DNA of 5,146 nt. Origin: Nitrospirota bacterium (lineage in GTDB: Bacteria; Nitrospirota; Nitrospiria; Nitrospirales; NS-4). Of this stretch, positions 1 to 5,034 are shown in pieces. The translations under genes were made by a program, and so were the position numbers. Each line of letters starts with the position of its first letter. The first letter of the stretch is position 1. Location: assembly GCA_005877565.1 (NCBI GenBank), contig VBOK01000013.1, positions 1 through 5,146 on the forward strand, given 5' to 3'. The notes beneath the pieces are model-generated. The model did not search any database. It had not been told where the DNA came from and was given only the letters and a program-made list of their open reading frames with translations.

Positions 1-894
1 AAGACCGGGATCATTGACACCATCGCCGGGACCGGCGAGTTCGGCTTCAATGGCGACGGCCCCGCCCTCGAGGTGAATCTCACGTATCCGAGCGCCATCG
101 CGTTCGATTCGAAGGACCGCCTGTTCATCGTGGATGGACAGGCCCATCGCATCCGCATGTACGACCCGGAGACCAAGCAGATCACCACCATCGCCGGCAT
201 GTGGTCGAAAGACGACGACGACCGGGACAGCCCCTTGATTGCCAAGAGCCTCGTGGTCCTCTCCGGCGACGCCATCGGGATCGATTTCAGCGATGACCAT
301 GGATGGTTGCGCCCGGAGTGTTCGCCGGACGGCGTGGACATGAGCGTGTATCGGGACGACGGAAAGCCGGGGGCCGAGGTCAGGTTCCATGACCCGGTCG
401 CCATCACCGTGGATGGGCAGGACGATGTCTACGTGGCGGATAAGGGCAGCAACCGCATCCGGAAGATCGAGATGAAGACGGGCATTGTGACCACGGTGGC
501 GGGCGTCTTCTTCTACGGCTACGACGGTGACGGTAAGCCGGCCTCCCACGCCATGCTCAACGCTCCTGAGGCGGTGCTCTTCGATTCGTTCGGGCACATG
601 TACATCTCCGATGCGATGAACCACCGGGTGCGGCGCGTGGAAGCGGGGACCGGCATCATCACCACGGTGGCCGGGAACGGTGAGAGTGGCTACAAGGACT
701 CGGGCGCGATGGGCGGGTGCGGCATGGCCAAGTTCGTCAAGGCCGTGGACAAGGAGATGATCAAGCACGGCGATGGGCGCGTGGCTATGGAGGCGGTCGT
801 CAATTCGCCGGCCGGCCTCGCGCTGGACCAGAACGGATTTCTCTACATCTGCGAGCGGGGCGAGAACAAGATTCGCCGGTTGAAGCTCTACTAG
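1..894 (+). CDS. NHL-repeat beta-propeller protein (5' end outside window)
   Basis: The reading frame is open from base 1, so the start lies upstream; 297 residues and the TAG stop at 892-894 are visible. A GTG at 73-75 is only an internal codon, because the residues before it already form repeat sequence. Numbering from base 1, the recurring blade ending 'T[IV]AG' appears at about residues 7-10, 63-66, 165-168 and 222-225. The matching NHL core (P-x-A/G-hydrophobic-D, then a lysine- or arginine-rich 'NRIRK' or 'NHRVRR' strand) recurs at about 30-55, 131-156, 188-213 and 269-294. This is the pattern of NHL propellers, which usually serve as binding or scaffold surfaces and only sometimes as enzymes. 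Two blade connections are unusually long: residues 67-127 (acidic) and about 231-255 (Gly-rich). Cysteines occur at 106, 240 and 284. Followed after 43 bp by a haem b protein gene on the same strand. Extracytoplasmic location is inferred from its neighbours; the N-terminus is not visible. No catalytic function can be assigned. Confidence 0.88.
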   Translation, partial: KTGIIDTIAGTGEFGFNGDGPALEVNLTYPSAIAFDSKDRLFIVDGQAHRIRMYDPETKQITTIAGMWSKDDDDRDSPLIAKSLVVLSGDAIGIDFSDDHGWLRPECSPDGVDMSVYRDDGKPGAEVRFHDPVAITVDGQDDVYVADKGSNRIRKIEMKTGIVTTVAGVFFYGYDGDGKPASHAMLNAPEAVLFDSFGHMYISDAMNHRVRRVEAGTGIITTVAGNGESGYKDSGAMGGCGMAKFVKAVDKEMIKHGDGRVAMEAVVNSPAGLALDQNGFLYICERGENKIRRLKLY

Positions 895-898
895 CGCT

Positions 899-923
899 GG
901 TCCTCCCATGCGCAAGGGAGGCC
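899..923 (+). promoter_or_regulatory. Intercistronic hairpin overlapping a Shine-Dalgarno-like AAGGGAGG
   Basis: CCTCCC at 902-907 is perfectly complementary to GGGAGG at 916-921 with an 8-base loop. GG at 899-900 can also pair with CC at 922-923 if T901 is bulged. The hairpin begins five bases after the NHL stop codon. Its 3' arm contains the only strong SD-like stretch (AAGGGAGG, 914-921) before the next gene, so folding would hide it. No T-run follows, so it does not look like an intrinsic terminator. A role in mRNA stability or translational control is inference. Confidence 0.45.
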
Positions 924-937
924 GTGATTGATCGTGA

Positions 938-1816
938 ATGGGGGTGACGATGGGCTGGAGTGCTCCTGCCGCCAAGGCGCGTCGCCGGGTCCAGGCTCTC
1001 CTCATAGTCTTACTGCTCCTCGTGATCGGGTTATACGGGCTCGGCATCCAGGTGGTCAGCTCGCAGGGGCTCTTCATCCGCGCCTATTACATCCCCGGCG
1101 ACCTGCCCTTTGATCCGAAGTCTCCGGATTGGAACAAGGCGACCCCGATGGTCGTTCCGCTCAGTGGCCAAGTCATCACGCGGCCAAGCCTGCCCGATCC
1201 GACCATCAAATCGCTGACCGTCCGCTCCCTCCATAACGGCAAGGAGCTGGCGTTCCTCCTGGAGTGGCAGGATCCGACCAAGAACGATCGCCTCACCCCC
1301 GGCACCTTCCGCGACGGAGTGGCCATCTCCTTCCCGCTCGGGGACGCCCCGGCCTTCTTCTGCATGGGGCAATTGGATCACTATTTGAACATCTGGCATT
1401 GGAAGGCCGACTGGCAGACCGATATCGACCGCCGCAAGGCGAAGGAGGAGGAACGCAAGGCGGGCGGTGATGAGGGACAAATCCGTCGCTTCGAAGTTAT
1501 CCCACGCCGGGCCTCCTCGGTCGAGGACCTGTTGGGCGGGGGCTTCAGCACGCTCACCAGCAAACGCGGGCAGGGGACCGTGCAGGGGAATGCCGTCTGG
1601 GAGCAGGGACGCTGGCGGGTCGTCTTCAAACGCTCCATGGAGACGCGAGATCCCGACAACGATGCCACATTCGGGCCCGGCCGCATGCAGACAGTTGCCT
1701 TTGCGGTCTGGAACGGAGAAAACAAGGAACGCAACGGGCAAAAGGCCGTCGCCCCCTGGCTTCAGTTGATCATTGATCCGGTCCCTTCTGAGCGAGTCGA
1801 GAAGAAGGAGAGTTGA
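938..1816 (+). CDS. Ethylbenzene-dehydrogenase-type haem b protein (NxrC/gamma-subunit-like), exported or membrane-anchored
   Basis: 292 residues. Residues 15-17 are RRR, followed by a hydrophobic segment at about 19-37 (signal peptide or uncleaved anchor), so the body should lie in the periplasm. The rest resembles the ethylbenzene dehydrogenase-related haem-binding domain, the fold of gamma subunits of type II DMSO-reductase-family enzymes such as EbdC and putative NxrC. Visible family marks are 'FLLEWQDP' (106-113), 'FFCMGQ' (140-145), 'WHWKADWQ' (153-160) and 'AVWNGENKERNGQK' with 'PWLQL' (256-277). In that family one haem b is held by a Met and a Lys; Met143 and Lys269 are the natural candidates. 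There is no CXXCH, so no covalent haem c. A charged Lys/Glu-rich stretch at about 164-184 looks like an inserted loop. An in-frame TGA at 929-931 forces the start to be ATG 938, GTG 944 or ATG 950. The SD-like AAGGGAGG at 914-921 is far from ATG 938 (16 nt), so the exact start is uncertain. The next gene begins 5 bp after the stop, implying co-transcription. No catalytic partner subunit is present in the window. Confidence 0.85.
   Translation: MGVTMGWSAPAAKARRRVQALLIVLLLLVIGLYGLGIQVVSSQGLFIRAYYIPGDLPFDPKSPDWNKATPMVVPLSGQVITRPSLPDPTIKSLTVRSLHNGKELAFLLEWQDPTKNDRLTPGTFRDGVAISFPLGDAPAFFCMGQLDHYLNIWHWKADWQTDIDRRKAKEEERKAGGDEGQIRRFEVIPRRASSVEDLLGGGFSTLTSKRGQGTVQGNAVWEQGRWRVVFKRSMETRDPDNDATFGPGRMQTVAFAVWNGENKERNGQKAVAPWLQLIIDPVPSERVEKKES
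1804..1810 (+). promoter_or_regulatory. Ribosome binding site that decides the PDZ gene start
   Basis: GAAGGAG lies inside the last codons of the haem b gene. It is 11 bases before ATG 1822 but only 2 bases before the in-frame TTG 1813, which overlaps the upstream stop. The spacing and the stronger codon favour ATG 1822 as the start. Confidence 0.6.
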
Positions 1817-1821
1817 AGCCG

Positions 1822-2295
1822 ATGCGTTATCTGAGAATAGTCTTGAGCAGCTTAGTTTTACTGGGGATGGTGATGAACGTCGCTCATGCGGCATCGGACG
1901 CGACGACCGACAAGAAAAGTGTGGCGCTGACGCCGGACAAGGCTGCGGACAAGAAGCAGAAGGACATCATCGCGATGGCTGAGCAGTTCGGGCTGATCGT
2001 CGGACCGGTCACCGAAGACGTCCGCAAGGAACTGAACTTGCGCTCGGCCGAAGGCGTCGCGGTCTTCGAGGTGATCGGCGACAGTCTGGCGGAGTTGGCC
2101 GGCATCAAGGTGGGCGCAGTCATCGCCGAGATCAATAAAAAGCCGGTCCGCGATCTCGAAGACTTCGGACGGCTGATGGCCGAGGTGCTCCCTCAGGGCA
2201 ATTTCACGGTCGGCACATGGGAGCCCACCAATCCTGAAAATCAAGGTCAGGGCGGACAGTTGAACTTCCATTTCGTGCCCAAGCGCACGGATTAG
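1822..2295 (+). CDS. Small secreted PDZ-domain protein
   Basis: 157 residues from ATG 1822; an in-frame TTG at 1813 would add three residues but is too close to the SD. Residues 1-23 form a clear signal peptide ending in 'AHA', so cleavage before Ala24 is likely and the mature protein should be periplasmic. A Lys/Asp-rich linker (about 24-50) is followed by one PDZ-like domain at about 56-132. It includes 'LNLRSAEGVAVFEV' (71-84), 'SLAELAGIKVGAVIAEIN' (88-105) and 'KPVRDLEDF' (107-115), which match the usual carboxylate-loop, 'A..AGI..GDvI..in' and 'V.....f' pattern of HtrA-type PDZ domains. The usual Asp of 'GDVI' is Ala99 here. There is no trypsin-like Ser-His-Asp protease domain and no metalloprotease motif, so this is a binding module, not a DegP-type protease. 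Sitting between a haem b gene and two cytochrome genes, it may be an assembly or docking factor; that role is inference from context. Confidence 0.85.
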   Translation: MRYLRIVLSSLVLLGMVMNVAHAASDATTDKKSVALTPDKAADKKQKDIIAMAEQFGLIVGPVTEDVRKELNLRSAEGVAVFEVIGDSLAELAGIKVGAVIAEINKKPVRDLEDFGRLMAEVLPQGNFTVGTWEPTNPENQGQGGQLNFHFVPKRTD

Positions 2296-2325
2296 CGCGG
2301 GCCTCGCCTGGGTTCGAGAGCATGC

Positions 2326-2331
2326 GGAGAG
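2326..2331 (+). promoter_or_regulatory. Ribosome binding site that decides the first cytochrome start
   Basis: GGAGAG is placed 5 bases before ATG 2337. It would lie inside the coding region if the in-frame ATG 2322 were used, and ATG 2322 has only GAGAG one base upstream. This favours 2337, which also gives a cleaner signal peptide (Met-Arg-His followed directly by the hydrophobic core). Confidence 0.6.
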
Positions 2332-2336
2332 CCGGC

Positions 2337-3626
2337 ATGAGACATGGAGCACTACTGGTGGGCTTGGCAGCCTTCCTGCTGGTGGGGTTCGGCACTGCCC
2401 TGTTCCAAGAGGGAGCCGGGCAGGACAAGAAGACCCCGAAGGAACCCTGGATCGAGGAGATTGAAAGCGTCTTCGTCCGCTCGGAAGTCTGTCGCCAGTG
2501 CCATGACCGGCACTATGAGGAGATGGCCGGGCTTCGCGAGTTGACCATGGACCTCAAGCTGATGGGCCGGGTGGATGCAGCGCTGCTCCATGGGACGGCG
2601 TTGCCCTCGCCGGTCTTCCGAGCCGTGATGGGGATCTGGCTGCAGACCAATCCCAGCGCGGCCAAAAAGCAACAGTGCCTCTCCTGCCATGCCCCGGCCG
2701 TGACGATCTTCCCACAGCACACGGACCGGATCATCGAGCAGGTCATGTCCGGTAAGGTCACGGTCGAAGGCATCAGCTGCGCCTCCTGCCACCTGGTCGA
2801 AAAGCTCGCCGATGACCCCAAGAAGATCCCGTCCTATCAACTGACGGCGGGCAAGACCATGTACGGCCCGTTCAAGGACCCGGAAGACAACATGGTCCAC
2901 ACCTCCTTCCACTCCCCCCTTTACAAGGGCGCGAACTTCTGCACCTCGTGCCATTTTGAAAAGCTGCGCGACAACCGGAGCTCGACCATTGACAGCGAGA
3001 TTCTGGAAGGCACCGTGTGCCAGTCCTGCCACATGGAGCAGTCGACGGGAAGCTCGACATCGAAACGCGGGGCCATGACACGCGAGATCGGCCGCCATTA
3101 CTTCCGCGGCATTGTGATCCCCGGATTGATGCTGAAGAACCGGAACCTGCAGGCCGAGTGGATGCCGCGCCTTGAGATCGACGCCAAGAAGAACGGCACC
3201 AAGGTGGAAGGCCAGGTGGCCGTCATGAACGGGGCCGTGCCGCACAATTTTCCGGACGGCGATCCCGTCCTCAAGCAGTTCTATCTGACTGTCACCGTCA
3301 AGGATAAGCAAGGACGCCCGCTGGGTTCCTTCCAGAAGACGTTCGGGACCCCGTACGAGCAGCTCCTGGAGCAACCCCTGGGCGACATCCTGGTCAAGGG
3401 CGGTACGACCAAGCGGGCCCCCTTCGAGCTGACGCTGAGCGAAGAGGGCGAAGGCCTGCAGATCGAGGCGGTCCTGACCTACAGCCTGATTCCCAAGCCT
3501 GCCCCCGCCCTGCTGGAGGGGTACCTGAAAACGCTCCAGTCGGACGCGGAGCGTGAGCGCGTCAAAAAACTGATCGCAGAGTACGCTGAACCCCGCATCT
3601 TGACGTTCAGAACGAAGCCCCTCTAG
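2337..3626 (+). CDS. Pentahaem cytochrome c, cytochrome c554-like, with C-terminal haem-free domain
   Basis: 429 residues from ATG 2337; ATG 2322 would add five. Residues 4-23 are a hydrophobic export signal. Five CXXCH haem c sites follow: CRQCH 52-56, CLSCH 114-118, CASCH 148-152, CTSCH 202-206 and CQSCH 228-232. Residues about 265-429 contain no haem motif and look like a beta-rich domain ('VPHNFPDGDP' at 301-310, 'FYLTVTVKDK' at 315-324). Motif type and spacing resemble the cytochrome c554/c' group of multihaem cytochromes, but true c554 of ammonia oxidisers has four haems and is shorter. Histidines outside CXXCH that could be distal ligands include 188, 254 and 303, all conserved in the next gene, plus 59, 85, 128 and 192, which are not. 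Expected role: periplasmic electron transfer or a small redox reaction; substrate unknown. It starts 41 bp after the PDZ gene and is followed by its paralogue, so an operon is likely. Needs c-type cytochrome maturation, which is not encoded here. Confidence 0.9.
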   Translation: MRHGALLVGLAAFLLVGFGTALFQEGAGQDKKTPKEPWIEEIESVFVRSEVCRQCHDRHYEEMAGLRELTMDLKLMGRVDAALLHGTALPSPVFRAVMGIWLQTNPSAAKKQQCLSCHAPAVTIFPQHTDRIIEQVMSGKVTVEGISCASCHLVEKLADDPKKIPSYQLTAGKTMYGPFKDPEDNMVHTSFHSPLYKGANFCTSCHFEKLRDNRSSTIDSEILEGTVCQSCHMEQSTGSSTSKRGAMTREIGRHYFRGIVIPGLMLKNRNLQAEWMPRLEIDAKKNGTKVEGQVAVMNGAVPHNFPDGDPVLKQFYLTVTVKDKQGRPLGSFQKTFGTPYEQLLEQPLGDILVKGGTTKRAPFELTLSEEGEGLQIEAVLTYSLIPKPAPALLEGYLKTLQSDAERERVKKLIAEYAEPRILTFRTKPL

Positions 3627-3631
3627 TAGGA

Positions 3632-3656
3632 CAGCCACCTCACCAGTGCGTGGCTG
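3632..3656 (+). promoter_or_regulatory. Perfect 7-bp hairpin between the two cytochrome genes
   Basis: CAGCCAC at 3632-3638 is exactly complementary to GTGGCTG at 3650-3656, with an 11-base loop. It starts five bases after the TAG stop of the first cytochrome and ends 25 bases before the next start. No T-run follows, so read-through into the second cytochrome is expected. It could protect the upstream mRNA or be a processing site giving unequal cytochrome levels; that function is inferred. Confidence 0.45.
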
Positions 3657-3681
3657 AACATCGCGAGGCAGGGAGCGAGCT

Positions 3682-4941
3682 ATGGGATGGACATCTCGGC
3701 AGGTGAAGACGCTCACAATCAGCCTCACCATCCTGAGTGTGGTGGTAGGGGTGGGGTGGTTTCAAGGCACGTTTGCCGCCAAGGTCGACGAAGGCCCGTT
3801 GACGCCGGACCGGGTCTTCCCGGCCTCCTCCAAGTGCAAGAAATGCCACCTCCGCGCCAACGAGGAATACGAGGAGTCGACCATTGCGAGGGCGATTGTC
3901 TCGCCAACGTTCCGAGCGATGTTGGAAGACTACATGAGCAAAGGAAAGGATAAGCGCTATTGCCTCAACTGCCATGCGCCCCAGTCGCTCGTGTTCCCGG
4001 ATCTTCTCGATTCCATGGCCAAGCAAATCATCTCCGGGGACCTGACGTTCGAAGGGGTCGGCTGCATCCAGTGCCATCTCATCAAGGCGGTGGATCCGAA
4101 CGTGAAAGGCCACCCCTCCGTCAAATTGGAGCCGGGTCGGACCGTCTTCGGAGGCTACAAGGATTTCCTTGAGAGCAAGGCGCACGATTCGCAGTACCTG
4201 GATATCTTCAAGAAGTCGGACCTTTGCCTTGCCTGTCATACCGTGGCTCCGCCAGGGGTGCCGACGGCCGAAGCCGTCGGGAATTGGAAAGGCAGCAAGG
4301 CGGCCAAGGAAGGGAAGAACTGCCAGACCTGCCACATGCCGCAGGGCTTCGATTCGTCGGCGAACGAGGAGAAGAAGCGGGACATTGCGGGGCACGAGTT
4401 CAACGGCAAGTCCCCGGCCCTTCGCAAGCAGGCATTTGACCTGGACTATGAAAACGAAGTCCAGGGAGCCCAGACCAAGCTGACCGTCAAGCTGAAAAAC
4501 CTGGTCCCCCACAATGTGCCCACCACGCACCCGATCTGGAACCAGGTGTATCTCCAGGTCGTCATCAAAGGGATGAACCTCCGGGAGGTCTTTAAAGAGA
4601 AGCGCACCTACGGTCGCATCTTTGCCGATGCGAAAGGCAACCGGACGCTGATGGACCACGATGCGGTCAAGCTGCTGGAGGACACGACCCTCAAGGCGGA
4701 GGAGACCCGCGTGGAAACCTTCACCTTCCCGACGCCGGAGGGGACCCCCTCGTTCGACGTGGAGATTTCGCTCCACTACGCCACGCCCGGCGAATTATGG
4801 CCGGAGGCCTTCGCCAAGCGGGTCGCCTCGTTCACGCCGAAGGGCATGACGGACCCGGTCTTTAAACCCTCGGAGATCACGAAGCGGTGCGGCAACACCA
4901 GGATTGCGGAGGGGAAGGTCAGGAAGTTACCGTGCCCCTAG
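3682..4941 (+). CDS. Second pentahaem cytochrome c, paralogue of the upstream cytochrome
   Basis: 419 residues. GGGAG at 3671-3675 lies 6 bases before ATG 3682. Residues 9-33 form an export signal or N-terminal anchor ending 'GTFAA'. Five CXXCH motifs: CKKCH 52-56, CLNCH 94-98, CIQCH 128-132, CLACH 182-186 and CQTCH 214-218. Motif spacing between haems 2-3 (34) and 3-4 (54) is identical to the upstream cytochrome. Shared blocks include 'SP[VT]FRAM'-like, 'CHAP', 'SG[KD][VL]T[VF]EG' and 'VPHN[FV]P'. This shows a tandem duplication that has since diverged; the first spacing (42 against 62) and last spacing (32 against 26) differ. His168, His238 and His277 match histidines of the paralogue and are the best distal-ligand candidates. 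The haem-free C-terminal half (about 250-419) carries 'VPHNVPTTHPIW' (275-286) and two lone cysteines (403 and 418) absent from the paralogue. Likely a periplasmic electron carrier working with the upstream cytochrome and haem b protein; substrate and partner are not shown by the sequence. Confidence 0.9.
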   Translation: MGWTSRQVKTLTISLTILSVVVGVGWFQGTFAAKVDEGPLTPDRVFPASSKCKKCHLRANEEYEESTIARAIVSPTFRAMLEDYMSKGKDKRYCLNCHAPQSLVFPDLLDSMAKQIISGDLTFEGVGCIQCHLIKAVDPNVKGHPSVKLEPGRTVFGGYKDFLESKAHDSQYLDIFKKSDLCLACHTVAPPGVPTAEAVGNWKGSKAAKEGKNCQTCHMPQGFDSSANEEKKRDIAGHEFNGKSPALRKQAFDLDYENEVQGAQTKLTVKLKNLVPHNVPTTHPIWNQVYLQVVIKGMNLREVFKEKRTYGRIFADAKGNRTLMDHDAVKLLEDTTLKAEETRVETFTFPTPEGTPSFDVEISLHYATPGELWPEAFAKRVASFTPKGMTDPVFKPSEITKRCGNTRIAEGKVRKLPCP

Positions 4942-4948
4942 TGTGGGA

Positions 4949-5031
4949 CGTTAAACGTGAAACGATAATCGTTAAACGAGTGAAAGTTTCTGAGCCGTTT
5001 ACGTATAACGATTAACGAATAACGTTTAACG
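4949..5031. repeat. Imperfect inverted repeat built of 7-bp units, in the convergent intergenic gap
   Basis: Left arm 4949-4978 pairs with right arm 5002-5031 at 25 of 30 positions (mismatches at 4959, 4961, 4962, 4965 and 4975), around a 23-base centre. Each arm is itself a run of 7-bp units beginning G and mostly ending AAC. Left: GTTAAAC, GTGAAAC, GATAATC, GTTAAAC (4950-4977). Right: GTATAAC, GATTAAC, GAATAAC, GTTTAAC (5003-5030). CG dinucleotides fall exactly every 7 bases in both arms. The block is AT-rich in a GC-rich region. It begins 8 bases after the cytochrome stop and ends 4 bases before the stop of the convergent gene, so a bidirectional transcription stop is plausible, although neither side has a T-run. 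A dispersed intergenic repeat family is the other likely reading. Confidence 0.75.
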
Positions 5032-5034
5032 CTG

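Noticed and set aside
1031..1894. 287-codon open frame on the - strand opposite the haem b gene
   Set aside because: It overlaps two genes with clear family marks and export signals; its product is low in motif content and looks like a shadow.
1822..2295. DegP/HtrA-type protease
   Set aside because: Only a PDZ domain is present; there is no Ser-His-Asp protease domain in 157 residues.
2337..3626. Genuine cytochrome c554 (cycA) of ammonia oxidation
   Set aside because: Classical c554 has four haems in about 210 residues and is encoded beside hydroxylamine oxidoreductase. This protein has five CXXCH motifs, a long haem-free C-terminal half and different neighbours.
2352..3731. 459-codon open frame on the - strand opposite the first cytochrome
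   Set aside because: It is antisense to a gene with five CXXCH motifs and a signal peptide. Its translation is a Leu/Gly/Arg/His-rich mirror product of G/C-rich codons, with no recognisable domain or signal.
3640..4776. 378-codon open frame on the - strand opposite the second cytochrome
   Set aside because: The same antisense effect of codon bias as for the other cytochrome; it has no motif and runs across the intergenic hairpin side.
4949..5031. CRISPR array
   Set aside because: Units are 7 bp and contiguous, with no unique spacers and no 25-40 bp repeats.
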